Under the pieces are notes generated by a model, which saw nothing but the letters and a program-made list of their open reading frames with translations, ran no database searches and was not told the DNA's origin. The translations under genes were made by a program, and so were the position numbers. Shown here in pieces: positions 1-8,761 of a stretch of 64,000 nucleotides of DNA; the first letter of the stretch is position 1, and every line of letters starts with the position of its first letter. The DNA lies in assembly GCF_015244565.1 (NCBI RefSeq), contig NZ_JABCQG010000011.1, positions 45,475-109,474 on the forward strand, read 5' to 3'. This DNA is from Gluconobacter vitians (GTDB taxonomy: Bacteria > Pseudomonadota > Alphaproteobacteria > Acetobacterales > Acetobacteraceae).

Positions 1-914
1 TAGCCGAAGGACGGGCTGTAGGCGATCGTGCCGCGGTTGCGGGAAATCAGGTCCAGCCAGACATGCGGACGCCGCGCAAACTCGCGGGTCGGCAGCAGGT
101 CCACGGAGAGCTGGCAGGTCAGCGGTGTGAGGAAGAAGCCGACGAGGCCCATGTCATGATAGAGCGGCAGCCAGGAGACGCAGCGGTCATCGCGCGGATC
201 TTCCGCCGGGTGAACATGCAGGCCGTCTCGGGCGATGGCGCGGGCATTGGCCATGCCGGCCGCCTGCGTGACCGAGACACCCATTGGAAAGCGCGTGCTT
301 CCTGAGGAGAACTGAAGGTAGGACAGGGCCGTCGGAGAAATTTCCGGCAGTTCAACGCGGGCTTCGGCGTGACGGTACAGGTCGGCCGGCGATCCGCCGA
401 ACACCAGATCAAGTCCGTCAATGATCTCGCCGGTCCAGCTTCCGATCACGTCCGGAACCACGACAGCACGCGCTGTAGCGCTCTGGATCATCCCGCGCAG
501 GGTTGCCACGTAGCCTTCACGTCCACCGAACGCGACGGGCAGAGGCAGAGGAGCGGGGACGAGGCCAGCGTACTGGCAGCCGAAGAAAATCCGGGCGAAA
601 TCGCCATCGCTTTCCGCAACGATCGCAACACGGTCACCAGGGACAAGGCCAAGACCCAGCAGGCGGCAGGCCATGGAGCGGGCCTGCTCGCGCAGCAGAC
701 GGTAAGGCAGCGCTTCAAGAAGCTGTCCCCGTCCGGAATAGATGTTGAATCCGCTCTCACCCTGCGCCGCGTAATCGAGTGCGGCAGCAAAGCTGGGGAA
801 ATCACCGTAACGTCTTTCCAGGCCGGAACGGCTGGGCGTCGGGACGGGATTGGCGGTTGGGTTCTGGTTGGCCTCGGTCAAACCTGGACTAGCTCCGTTT
901 GGATTACCTGACAT
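1..914 (-). CDS. Fatty-acyl-AMP ligase (FAAL), N-terminal part, runs off left edge
   Basis: This is the first 304 codons of an adenylate-forming enzyme; the 3' end lies beyond base 1. Seen: the adenylation loop SSGSTRFPMGV at residues 203-213 and the block WLPLYHDMGLVG at 248-259. The Arg in SGSTR and the LYHDMGL block are typical of fatty-acyl-AMP ligases rather than acyl-CoA synthetases. Family enzymes are about 580 residues, so roughly half is present. They activate fatty acids as acyl-adenylates and hand them to an acyl carrier protein or another acceptor instead of CoA. The ATG (914-912) shares one base with the TGA of the upstream glycosyltransferase-like gene (TGATG), so translation is probably coupled. 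Inference: it acylates a surface glycan or lipid made by this cluster; the substrate is unknown. Confidence 0.85.
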   Translation of the reverse strand, partial: MSGNPNGASPGLTEANQNPTANPVPTPSRSGLERRYGDFPSFAAALDYAAQGESGFNIYSGRGQLLEALPYRLLREQARSMACRLLGLGLVPGDRVAIVAESDGDFARIFFGCQYAGLVPAPLPLPVAFGGREGYVATLRGMIQSATARAVVVPDVIGSWTGEIIDGLDLVFGGSPADLYRHAEARVELPEISPTALSYLQFSSGSTRFPMGVSVTQAAGMANARAIARDGLHVHPAEDPRDDRCVSWLPLYHDMGLVGFFLTPLTCQLSVDLLPTREFARRPHVWLDLISRNRGTIAYSPSFG

Positions 915-2047
915 CAGGCAGCCCTTTTCAGAAAATCGACGATTGCGTCCGCCGCAGCGGGAGCAGTGGGCTCATCACCCAGTGTTTCGAATGTCTCTAA
1001 TACATATTGGCGCTGCGCCTCAAGAAAACGAGGATGCGTTTCGAAGGCATTCTCGATCTTAGCGCCCAGATCCGACACGTTTTCCGTCACCGGTCCCAGT
1101 GTCCAGAACTGATAATCCGGATTTCCATGCCATTTGACATGGTGGGCGTTGAGGAAGAGACAAGGCCGCGGGCGGATCATGAATTCGGCCACCTGACTGC
1201 TGACATCACCCAGATAGAGGTCTGCCCCCATCGTATAGGTCATGTCGATGCTGCGATGGCTTCCCGGATCAATCAGCATGTGCGGCAGATGCCCATACTG
1301 GCGCTTCAGGGCTTCCCCCTCTTCACGGTGATTGTCGAAGAGACGGAAATGTGGCGCGAAAACAAGGTTGTAGCGGTCCTGCCTGGCAAAGAAATCCAGG
1401 ATCTGATGTCCCATTTCCGGCCAGGATGACAGGCGTCGCAGGAAATGCGGGTTATACAGGATCGTCGGCCGGTTGTTGTTAAACAGTTTCGGCCGTTTCG
1501 CATCCATGCGCCGTACGAGATCGAACTTGGCGTAGGTGCCACGGTGATAGGCGCCCGGACGGATGATGCCCTTTTCCAGCATGCGCTGCTCCACTTTGCG
1601 GCCTGGAACCAGCAGGAAATCGAATTTCCCGAGATGCCGGGCAAATCCGATTGCCCGGTCACCGGCGCCATGTCCGGTCCAGATCATTTTCGGACGGCGC
1701 ACACCCATGCGGCGAAGCTGCAGGGACGTTGCTTCCGGGACGATGATCGAATTGAAGTTCCGAAAATAGCGACGGGATGCAAAAAGCCCGATCAGGCGGT
1801 CCACGACCCGCAGACCATGCTGCTCGATGCGGCGACGCAGCTTCGCGGAAATCGGGAGCAGATCGAACTGCACCCGTGCTTCCGGATAGAGCGTGGCCAG
1901 CGAACGCGCCAGTTCAAGATGGCTTACGGTCAGGCAGGAGACGTGAACTGCAACATCCGGATGGCGCGCGGAGACTTCCAGCGCGATCGGCAGCGCGTGC
2001 AGGGTCTGGTGACGCTGGCCGATGAGTGGGAACGCAACTTTCATCAT
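914..2047 (-). CDS. CDP-glycerol glycerophosphotransferase-like (TagB/TagF-type) protein
   Basis: A 377-residue soluble protein with a GT-B-like pattern. Seen: TGHGAGDRAIGF around residues 124-135 and GDVSSQVAEFM at 280-290. The latter resembles the (S/G)DxSSxxxEF motif that binds the nucleotide diphosphate in CDP-glycerol:polyol glycerophosphotransferases. No membrane segment or signal peptide is visible. It overlaps the upstream flippase gene by 4 bp (ATGA) and the downstream acyl-AMP ligase by one base, so the three form one operon. Inference: it adds a glycerol-phosphate or sugar-phosphate unit to an envelope polymer. A distant glycosyltransferase of other specificity is possible. Two adjacent ATG codons (2047 and 2044) leave the exact start open. 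Confidence 0.6.
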   Translation of the reverse strand: MMKVAFPLIGQRHQTLHALPIALEVSARHPDVAVHVSCLTVSHLELARSLATLYPEARVQFDLLPISAKLRRRIEQHGLRVVDRLIGLFASRRYFRNFNSIIVPEATSLQLRRMGVRRPKMIWTGHGAGDRAIGFARHLGKFDFLLVPGRKVEQRMLEKGIIRPGAYHRGTYAKFDLVRRMDAKRPKLFNNNRPTILYNPHFLRRLSSWPEMGHQILDFFARQDRYNLVFAPHFRLFDNHREEGEALKRQYGHLPHMLIDPGSHRSIDMTYTMGADLYLGDVSSQVAEFMIRPRPCLFLNAHHVKWHGNPDYQFWTLGPVTENVSDLGAKIENAFETHPRFLEAQRQYVLETFETLGDEPTAPAAADAIVDFLKRAA

Positions 2048-3414
2048 GCCACGGCCCCTTCAGGAGCGCGGATCGTCCGAACCACGAGCACAAGCTGGAT
2101 CGTGATGAGAAGCGTCACGCCACATAATGTGGCAGGCCCAACGCCACTCAGCCCGTAGTGACGCACCATCAGCACGAGGGCCGGCAGGAAGAACAGGCAT
2201 TCGAGGATGCGTGCACCGATTGCAGCGCCCGACCGGTTGGTCGTGAACAGCAGTGGCTCGAGCGGCAGGCCCCAGACCGTGACCACTTCGGCCGCCAGCA
2301 GCCATAATGTGACCGGCAGAGCCTCCGTTGCGCCCTTGTGGCCGATATAGAGCTGAAGAAGCGGCTGTCCGGCAAACAGGGTCAGCAGGAGAAGCCCGGT
2401 TCCGATGCCGCCGGCCATCAGGGCAATCTGGCCCGTAAGACGATAAAGCCGGTTCATGGCCCGGTCGCGCCACAGGCGGGCCATTTCGGGATAGACGGTC
2501 GTCTGGATCAGGGTTGCAGGCTTTGCAATTCCTGCCGCGATCTGGCTGGCAATGCGATAATATCCGGCACTGGTCGGACCGACGAATGCACCCACAACAA
2601 GCGTTCCGATATGGCCAAAGGCCAGTGCGAGCGTTGAATTGAGATTCGTGTTCAGCGCAAAGCGCCAGATCCCGGGGTAGGTGCGGAAGAACTGTCCGTT
2701 CAGGATATCAGGGACGATGCCGCGCATTTCCTGAAAAAGGCCGCGGATCAGGTCACGGCGATACATCTCGCGGGTCGCCATGAAGAAGAGCGTGCCCCAG
2801 GCCGCGATTTCTGCGGCGATCCATACGCTGGCCAGCGCGGCAACCGAAGCCCAGCCCAGAGCCATTGAGGCCGTGCCAACCACACGGACGATCGTGGCAA
2901 CCGTTCCCTGCACGGCAAGGAGGTCGTAACGGTCAAAAACCCGCAGGAGCCCGGTCGCGGTGGCGGACGCCATGAACAGGATGGAAACGCAGTAAATGAC
3001 ACCGATGACATGGATCTGCGGCGGCCAGCCCAGCAGATTCATGGCCAGAAGACTGATGACGACACCACCGCCAAAACCCAGCAGACCGCCGAAGCTGTCC
3101 AGCAGAAGACTGAAAGATACGATTTTTTGGAAACTGCGGCGATCACCCTGCGTTAAGGGGCGCAGTCCAAAATGCAGGACCGTCTGCCATGACTGGAAAT
3201 CGACAATATCGCCCATCGTCCGCGCGAAAGCGTACATCATCGCAACGAGTCCGAAGCTGTAACTTCCCAGCAGATGGGTCGCCATCCAGATATGGACGAG
3301 ACTCAGCGGCGCATTGACTGCACGTCCTCCGAGAAGGACGCCCAGATTGCTCATGACACGCTGAACCCCGCCCGTTCGGGCGGTCTGGGAAGACGATGAA
3401 TCGTCTGACATCAA
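2044..3414 (-). CDS. Oligosaccharide flippase (Wzx/MATE-like polysaccharide exporter)
   Basis: A 456-residue integral membrane protein with about 12 hydrophobic segments. The N-terminal cytoplasmic stretch leads into GVLLGGRAVNAPLSL, and the long C-terminal half alternates membrane helices and short loops, as in the polysaccharide transport (PST/Wzx) family. Its role would be to flip a lipid-linked glycan across the inner membrane. It is the first gene of a minus-strand run of three overlapping genes with a glycerophosphotransferase-like protein and a fatty-acyl-AMP ligase. The family call rests on topology and context, because Wzx proteins are poorly conserved in sequence. The promoter must lie in the 222-bp gap shared with the divergent alanine racemase gene. 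Confidence 0.8.
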   Translation of the reverse strand: MMSDDSSSSQTARTGGVQRVMSNLGVLLGGRAVNAPLSLVHIWMATHLLGSYSFGLVAMMYAFARTMGDIVDFQSWQTVLHFGLRPLTQGDRRSFQKIVSFSLLLDSFGGLLGFGGGVVISLLAMNLLGWPPQIHVIGVIYCVSILFMASATATGLLRVFDRYDLLAVQGTVATIVRVVGTASMALGWASVAALASVWIAAEIAAWGTLFFMATREMYRRDLIRGLFQEMRGIVPDILNGQFFRTYPGIWRFALNTNLNSTLALAFGHIGTLVVGAFVGPTSAGYYRIASQIAAGIAKPATLIQTTVYPEMARLWRDRAMNRLYRLTGQIALMAGGIGTGLLLLTLFAGQPLLQLYIGHKGATEALPVTLWLLAAEVVTVWGLPLEPLLFTTNRSGAAIGARILECLFFLPALVLMVRHYGLSGVGPATLCGVTLLITIQLVLVVRTIRAPEGAVA

Positions 3415-3636
3415 TTTATGGAAACTTTCGTGACAGTCTTGCCGTTAACTCTGTTCGGCACCAGAAATAGGCATTTCCCCGGAAATCTGAACTCACTTTT
3501 TGTGACTGAAGATTGCGCTTGCCTGCAACACATCATCCAGTATTGCGCAAAACCGCCGTTCTGAAAAGAAAGCATGACCGTTGCGTGATATCACAGGGAT
3601 GCCATAAGGAAGCATCGCAGTCTTACGGACAGCCCT

Positions 3637-4740
3637 ATGCATATCTTTTTTCAGGACGCCGCATCAGCTCGGGCCGGAGCCTGGATGACCGTCAGCCTCC
3701 GGGCCATTGCAGAAAATTATGATCTTGTCGCCGGACTGGCTCCGGAAGCGGAATGCGCGGCCGTCGTCAAGGCTGACGCCTACGGACTGGGAGCGGAGCA
3801 GGTGGCTCCCGTGCTCGCTGCGAGGGGCGCGAAAACATTCTTCGTGGCACATCTAGATGAAGGCATCGCTTTGAGAGCCGTGCTGCCGGATGTCCGCATT
3901 TTCGTCCTGCATGGTTTCATGCCCGGCTGCGAAGGCAGCATGCAGGCGCGTGGCCTCATCCCCGTTCTCAACGATCCTGATCAGGTCCGGAGCTGGAAAC
4001 GGTTCTGCACGAAGAACGAACAGGCATTTCCGGCAGCGCTTCAGTTCGATACGGGAATGTCCCGTTTCGGGCTGAGCTCGGCTGATTTGCAGGATCGCGC
4101 GGTCTTTGAGGGCCTGAACCTGCAACTGGTAATGAGCCATCTGGCCTGTGCTGATGAGCCTGACAATCCGGCCAATGACGTGCAGCGGCAACGCTTTGTG
4201 GATATGGCAGCCCAGTTCCCGGGCATTCCCCGTTCCCTTTCTGCCTCATCCGGCATTTTTCTGGGGCCGGAGTATCATTTCGAGCTCATCCGGCCGGGGG
4301 CGGCGCTTTACGGAATTGCACCCTCAGAAGGCAACCGGATGCTCCGCCCGGTCGTCTGCCTTGATGCGCGGATCGTTCAGATCCGGACCGTGGAGGCCGG
4401 GGACCGCGTTGGATATGGCCTGAGCTGGGCCGCCACGAAGCCGACACGGGTCGCCACGCTTGGTCTTGGTTATGCCGACGGATTCTTCCGGGCGCAGGAG
4501 GGGCGGGGAGCGGTCTGGCATGACCGGACACGGCTTCCGGTTATCGGGCGTGTCTCGATGGACAGCATTTCTGTCGATCTGACCGAGGCTCCTGCCGATC
4601 TTGAGGCCGGGGACGTGCTGTCGGTGCTGGGAAGCGCGCAGGATGTTGATGCACTGGCGCGGTCAGCGGGGACGATCGGCTATGAGGTGCTGACGTCTCT
4701 GGGGAGCCGTTTCCATCGTGTTTATGTCCCGGCAGCCTGA
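3637..4740 (+). CDS. alr: Alanine racemase
   Basis: A 367-residue PLP enzyme that interconverts L- and D-alanine for peptidoglycan precursors. Seen: the PLP-lysine motif VVKADAYGLG with Lys45, the second catalytic base in RVGYGLSW (Tyr260), FDTGMSRFGL at about 137-146, and GRVSMDSISVDLT near the C terminus. The length is normal for the family. A start at MTVSLRAIAENY (residue 17) is an alternative, since many Alr proteins begin just before the first beta strand; no strong ribosome site decides this. The gene stands alone and converges on the TonB-receptor-like gene with a 6-bp gap. Confidence 0.95.
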   Translation: MHIFFQDAASARAGAWMTVSLRAIAENYDLVAGLAPEAECAAVVKADAYGLGAEQVAPVLAARGAKTFFVAHLDEGIALRAVLPDVRIFVLHGFMPGCEGSMQARGLIPVLNDPDQVRSWKRFCTKNEQAFPAALQFDTGMSRFGLSSADLQDRAVFEGLNLQLVMSHLACADEPDNPANDVQRQRFVDMAAQFPGIPRSLSASSGIFLGPEYHFELIRPGAALYGIAPSEGNRMLRPVVCLDARIVQIRTVEAGDRVGYGLSWAATKPTRVATLGLGYADGFFRAQEGRGAVWHDRTRLPVIGRVSMDSISVDLTEAPADLEAGDVLSVLGSAQDVDALARSAGTIGYEVLTSLGSRFHRVYVPAA

Positions 4741-4746
4741 CGCGTC

Positions 4747-7407
4747 TCAGACCGATTTGCGGATCGAAAGCGAGATGGTCCGCCCGAGCGGGTCCAGAAA
4801 GGCTGGTTCGTAGCCGGCCGGAGTAATACCAGAGCCATTGCGGGCGCGGATACGGCTGTTAAAGAGATTACTGACCGAGACCATGACGCGAAAGTTCTTC
4901 GCCCAGGGGCGGTTCCGCCAGCGTGGAATTTCCCCCAGATCGGCAAAGCCCGTCATATCCACGGTCGCAAGATCACTGAAAAACAGGCTGTTGGCGTGCG
5001 TACTGGCCAGGGTGGACGTTCCGGACTGCCATTTGGTGACCAGGCGGAAGCCGAACCCGTTCTTGAAGACGCCGCCCTGAAGCTCGACTTCGTGCCGCGG
5101 TTGGCCGCCCGTTCCACCAATAGTGCCGCCGTTCAGCAGATCAATTGGCGGCAGACCAGCACGCAGTTGCACGGTGTCTTTCAGGCGCCAGACCTGCGTC
5201 AGGACAATATAGTACCGTCCACCAGTGCCATGTTTTCCGCCCCTGCCGGAAGGCTTTTTTCCCAGTGGGCGCGAAAAAGAGAACGTCGCGTTCCACTCAT
5301 TACGCTTTTCCATGAGCGCATTGACCGGCCGGATATCAACAACATCCAGAATCCCGTCCGAATTGCGCTGATAGCGGTCGGGGAAGGCTTCCTCAATCGC
5401 GGCAGTCGCGGTTGGCAAGCTTATGACCGGATTGTGGTTGCGGTCCCGCACATAATTGACATGCAGCCGTGCACCTTCGAGAAAATCCGGGGAAATGATC
5501 GTCCCGATGCTGATTTCGTGCCGGTCCGCTGCCCGAATGTTCCTGTTGCCGCCCGAGATGGTCGTCACCTGCACCGAGCGTCCGGTGACGTAATCATAGG
5601 TCGTGACATTGGGCGTCTCGATCTGCGGGGCGATCAGATCCGTGGCTGCGGGTGCCTCGGTGCGGTCGGTGACGGAGAACGGGAACTGGACCCATGACAC
5701 GGGCTCCCATGTCACGCCGCCGCCAATTGTTCCCAGCGTTCCGAAATGCGACACCTGACTGACGGCGCCGTTGATGTTTGCATCGAGCTTGCCCAGAAAC
5801 GACAGGACGTGTTTGCGCGCATTGGCAATGGGAATATCGCCGTTGATCTGCAGCGTACCGACATCGCGGCTGATATGGCTCCGCTGCAGTTTGCCCTGGC
5901 TGAGCGACGTCGCATTCTGCTCGGTAATGGTGCCGGTCGGGGCGATGCTGGTCGAGACATCACCGGCAGGCAGGGAAAAAACCGAACCCGATAGCAGCCC
6001 CGTGATCTTGCCGGTCGTGCCGGCGGTGTGTCCGTGATTGACCAGACGGTTGTTCAGCCAGCTCCGGTCTACGGCCGAGAACGGATCGAAGGTCGTCATG
6101 CCCTTGGTCAGCGCCGTCTGGGCATCTGTCAGGTCAAGTCCGGTCTGGCTGTTGGTTGTTGTGGTGGAGCGGTCGAAACTTCCGGTGCTGTTCCATTTCC
6201 AGTTTCCGACATCGCCGTTGAAATTTACCCCGGCATGAACCGCATCTGTATGGGATGTCTGCTGGAGTGCGGAGACATTCGTATAATCCCGGTACAGCAA
6301 TGTGTCCTGCGAGAAGGGCGAATACAGGCTGGTGGAAGGAAGTGTAAGGATGCCCCGTGCCGGGCCCTGAAGGCTTTCGGAATTGCTGTGGGTGTAGCTG
6401 GCGTTGAAGGAGGCCGCGACCGTTTTGAAGATCTGGTCCGCATAGACGCCGTTCAGACGCAGTTCATGCGTTCTGGGTTGAAGGCTGTAATCTGACGCAT
6501 TCGAACTGACATGCGGCGCATTGGCGTAGGCTGTGAAATCCTGAAGGGTCGGGATCTGTCCTGCTGCGAGTACGGGAACGCCGGCCGAAGTCACGCTTTG
6601 CCCCACAAGTGTATCCAACGCCGGATCAAGACTTCCTCCGTCGGCGGATGCGATGTTGCCCGCATTGGAATAGAGACTGCTGGCGGAAGGCGGGGTCACG
6701 CCGCGGTCACTGTCGAGCAGACGGGCCTGTGCTTCATAGCGGGCACTCAGATTGATCCGACGATCCCCGGAGAGCTTTGTGAAACTGGCGCCAAGAACAC
6801 CGTCATCGCCGCCACCATCCGTGGATGTGCTGCCATAGGCCCGCATCCGGACGGCGCGGAAGTGCTTGACGGTAATGATGTTCACCACGCGCTCATCAGC
6901 AGGATAGCCGTAACGCAGGGCTTCTTCCTCGGTAAAGATCTCGACGCGGGCGACGGCCTCGAACGGCAGATCGTTGACTTCCTGCATCCCCGAGATGCGC
7001 TTGCCGTTCAGAAGCACGACCGGCGTATTTCCCGTCGCGCCGCGTCCCGAGCGTGTTTCCGGGGCAATGGCCGTCAGGAGATCGGCGGCGGTATCGACGC
7101 CGTAAGAGCGGATTTCGTCAGCCTGGATCTGCATGATCGGCTTGGCGTCACCCAGCACGGCTCCGGCCGGCTTGTGGGCTTTGACGACGATCTTTTCGCC
7201 GCCGTTTACTGATGTCGTGGACGTGGTGACAGTTGTCGCATTGTGCTGCGTGGCGGCTGGTGCGGTGGTAGCACCGGGTGTGGTCTGTGCAAGTGCGGAC
7301 GCAGCAGGAAACAGGCTGCCAAGACTCCAGAGGAGGCTGAGAGCCGGATGCAGCATGGGACGTGTCAGAGTGGGGACGACTTGAATTTTCAGGTCATGAT
7401 CTGACAT
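4747..7407 (-). CDS. TonB-dependent receptor-like outer membrane protein
   Basis: The protein is 886 residues from the start chosen here, MSDHDLKIQ at 7407; 30 more codons stay open upstream but do not look like coding sequence. A hydrophobic segment ending ASALAQ looks like a signal peptide. It is followed by a low-complexity Thr/Ala linker and a plug domain with VVLLNGKRISGMQEVNDLPFEAVARVEI, quoted here in part: LLNGKRISG and VARVEIFTEEEALRYG. The rest is long beta-strand-rich sequence typical of a barrel. The last residues are ISLSIRKSV, without the usual terminal aromatic residue. No TonB box was identified. The substrate is unknown, and there is no transporter or regulator next to it. 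It resembles the receptor subfamily with an RxGRG...PVVLLNG plug motif. Confidence 0.75.
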   Translation of the reverse strand: MSDHDLKIQVVPTLTRPMLHPALSLLWSLGSLFPAASALAQTTPGATTAPAATQHNATTVTTSTTSVNGGEKIVVKAHKPAGAVLGDAKPIMQIQADEIRSYGVDTAADLLTAIAPETRSGRGATGNTPVVLLNGKRISGMQEVNDLPFEAVARVEIFTEEEALRYGYPADERVVNIITVKHFRAVRMRAYGSTSTDGGGDDGVLGASFTKLSGDRRINLSARYEAQARLLDSDRGVTPPSASSLYSNAGNIASADGGSLDPALDTLVGQSVTSAGVPVLAAGQIPTLQDFTAYANAPHVSSNASDYSLQPRTHELRLNGVYADQIFKTVAASFNASYTHSNSESLQGPARGILTLPSTSLYSPFSQDTLLYRDYTNVSALQQTSHTDAVHAGVNFNGDVGNWKWNSTGSFDRSTTTTNSQTGLDLTDAQTALTKGMTTFDPFSAVDRSWLNNRLVNHGHTAGTTGKITGLLSGSVFSLPAGDVSTSIAPTGTITEQNATSLSQGKLQRSHISRDVGTLQINGDIPIANARKHVLSFLGKLDANINGAVSQVSHFGTLGTIGGGVTWEPVSWVQFPFSVTDRTEAPAATDLIAPQIETPNVTTYDYVTGRSVQVTTISGGNRNIRAADRHEISIGTIISPDFLEGARLHVNYVRDRNHNPVISLPTATAAIEEAFPDRYQRNSDGILDVVDIRPVNALMEKRNEWNATFSFSRPLGKKPSGRGGKHGTGGRYYIVLTQVWRLKDTVQLRAGLPPIDLLNGGTIGGTGGQPRHEVELQGGVFKNGFGFRLVTKWQSGTSTLASTHANSLFFSDLATVDMTGFADLGEIPRWRNRPWAKNFRVMVSVSNLFNSRIRARNGSGITPAGYEPAFLDPLGRTISLSIRKSV

Positions 7408-7560
7408 GCGCTCTTTTGCGTCTTCCTGCATTGCGTGCGGGCCCGGTCGTCCGCAGCAAGTGCAGAATGTCACGAACCTGTAAGGATATCGTGGCAAGGA
7501 AAGGCCATTTACAGCTGTTTCTGGCGGATTTTCTTCCGTCTGTCGAGACTAAAGGCGCCT

Positions 7561-8148
7561 CTAGCTGGTCACTATGTTCCGGCTGCGCATCATATTTCGG
7601 CGGGTTTCCTCGTCCAGAATTTCGCGGATGCGACGGGTCAGTTCCGTGGCGTCTGTATATTTGCGGCCATAGGTCAGATTGAACGTATGGTCGAAATCAT
7701 CCGGGTTGAGGCCGGCATTATGCTGGCTGATCGTCTCGATCTTGTCGAAAGCCTTGGCGAGACGGGCTTCGGGAGACGCCGCATTCTCGTATTCGTCCCA
7801 CATCGCCAGGAATTCCGCCTGCAGATCATCGGGCAGGGGAGCCATGATCGTCAGCAAGTCTTCGCGTTCCTGCGCCGCCTTATTGGCCGAAGCCTGAAGC
7901 GAAATGGCGGGGACGTCGCCATGGATGGCTTCGCCCAGATCGTGGAGGATGCAGATTTTCAGCAGTTTCAGAAGGTCGATGCCTTCAAGCTGGTCGGCGA
8001 AAGTCATGACCAGTAGGCAGAGCGCCCAGGTATGCTCGGCCGTACTCTCGGTCTGGCCACCATGGGTATAGGTCCGTCTGAGAATATCCTTGAGGCGGGA
8101 GGCTTCCCGGAGAAAATCGAGGCGCTTTTCAAGATCGCCTTTTGTCAT
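7561..8148 (-). CDS. HD-domain hydrolase (YfbR/HDDC2-like nucleotidase)
   Basis: A 195-residue protein from MTKGDLEKRLDFL. Seen: AEHTW (His39), ILHDLGEAIHGD (His69-Asp70) and KAFDKIET (Asp135), which together form the metal-binding H...HD...D signature. Proteins of this type (YfbR, HDDC2) hydrolyse 5'-deoxynucleoside monophosphates. The Glu-Ala-Ile-His-Gly-Asp sequence after HDLG fits that subgroup. The frame stays open 40 codons upstream, but that part lacks homology-like features and overlaps a better small membrane ORF, so 8148 is preferred. It is monocistronic or coupled to the 41-codon ORF just upstream. Confidence 0.85.
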   Translation of the reverse strand: MTKGDLEKRLDFLREASRLKDILRRTYTHGGQTESTAEHTWALCLLVMTFADQLEGIDLLKLLKICILHDLGEAIHGDVPAISLQASANKAAQEREDLLTIMAPLPDDLQAEFLAMWDEYENAASPEARLAKAFDKIETISQHNAGLNPDDFDHTFNLTYGRKYTDATELTRRIREILDEETRRNMMRSRNIVTS

Positions 8149-8197
8149 GCAGTGGGTCCTGTCTGTGACGGTGCGCGTTACGGCCGTTGCGGGAGAT

Positions 8198-8323
8198 TTA
8201 TCCGACAAGCGCATACAGGACTTCATATCCCACAAAGACGGCAACGGCCAGAAGCACGAGCAGAACAAGAAATCCGGGCCCGTTCTGAAGGGATTTCAGC
8301 ATTTTGACTATCAACGCGGGCAT
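8198..8323 (-). CDS. Putative 41-residue membrane protein
   Basis: A short ORF upstream of the HD-hydrolase gene on the same strand. It encodes a basic N terminus (MPALIVKMLKSLQ), then one strongly hydrophobic helix (FLVLLVLLAVAVFVGYEVLYAL) given here as residues 19-40, ending in Gly and TAA. The architecture is that of single-pass bacterial microproteins. The ribosome site is weak (GGAAC about 10 nt before the ATG). Lone ORFs of this size can occur by chance, but a clean helix with a positively charged N terminus is less likely to be random. No function can be assigned. Confidence 0.4.
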   Translation of the reverse strand: MPALIVKMLKSLQNGPGFLVLLVLLAVAVFVGYEVLYALVG

Positions 8324-8530
8324 GAGACATGTTCCGTAAAAAGAAGTTTGATCCACAAGCGCCAGTCAACGGGATCCCTGTTCATTCATAATCCTAGCAT
8401 TTCCATCAGCCTTTCTGTTGGAATTTCTTTGCAAAATTCTGTGCTGTCATCCTCTGTTACGTTCTCTCCTTGAGAACACCATATTTGGCCCTGCATCTTA
8501 GAGCCTGAAATATTTTCGGTGGAGCTGTTC

Positions 8531-8749
8531 ATGAAGAAGATTGTTGCCCTGGTTCTCGGAGCCGGCCTTTCCCTGTCGCTTGCAGCCTGTGACGGCCCTT
8601 ATGATGGACGCCGTGACGGCGGACACCATCATCATCGCCACGACGACCGGGGTTATGGCGGTCAGAATATGGGTGGTCCTGGCATGAACGGTGGAGGCAT
8701 GAACGGGCAGGGCATGAATGGCGGTCCGGGACGTCAGGGCGGCTGGTAA
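8531..8749 (+). CDS. Small His/Gly/Met-rich lipoprotein
   Basis: A 72-residue precursor. MKKIVALVLGAGLSLSLAAC is a lipoprotein signal peptide with lipobox LAAC and Cys20 as the lipidated residue. The mature part begins DGPYDGRRDGG, has a cluster of four His plus RHDD, and ends in Gly/Met-rich repeats (GGPGMNGGGMNGQGMNGG). His and Met clusters suggest metal binding, but this is inference. An in-frame ATG four codons earlier (8519) is possible; MKKI is preferred because it gives a canonical signal peptide. A 10-bp hairpin follows the stop. The Met/Gly repeats resemble those in the RcnB-like protein at 34212-34664. Confidence 0.7.
   Translation: MKKIVALVLGAGLSLSLAACDGPYDGRRDGGHHHHRHDDRGYGGQNMGGPGMNGGGMNGQGMNGGPGRQGGW
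8681..8725 (+). repeat. Three tandem 15-nt units inside the small lipoprotein gene
   Basis: Three successive 15-nt units start GGCATGAACGG, GGCATGAACGG and GGCATGAATGG, at 8681, 8696 and 8711. They encode GMNG-type repeats. The array is in frame, so changes in copy number would lengthen or shorten the tail without a frameshift. Confidence 0.75.
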
Positions 8750-8761
8750 CAGCCCCTGCCG

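Noticed and set aside
369..911. 180-codon plus-strand frame at the left edge
   Set aside because: It is antisense to the fatty-acyl-AMP ligase, whose motifs SGSTR and LYHDMGL show the real frame.
3415..3636. Possible tRNA or small RNA in the flippase/alr gap
   Set aside because: No cloverleaf or stable structure seen; a TTGCGCAA repeat alone is not informative.
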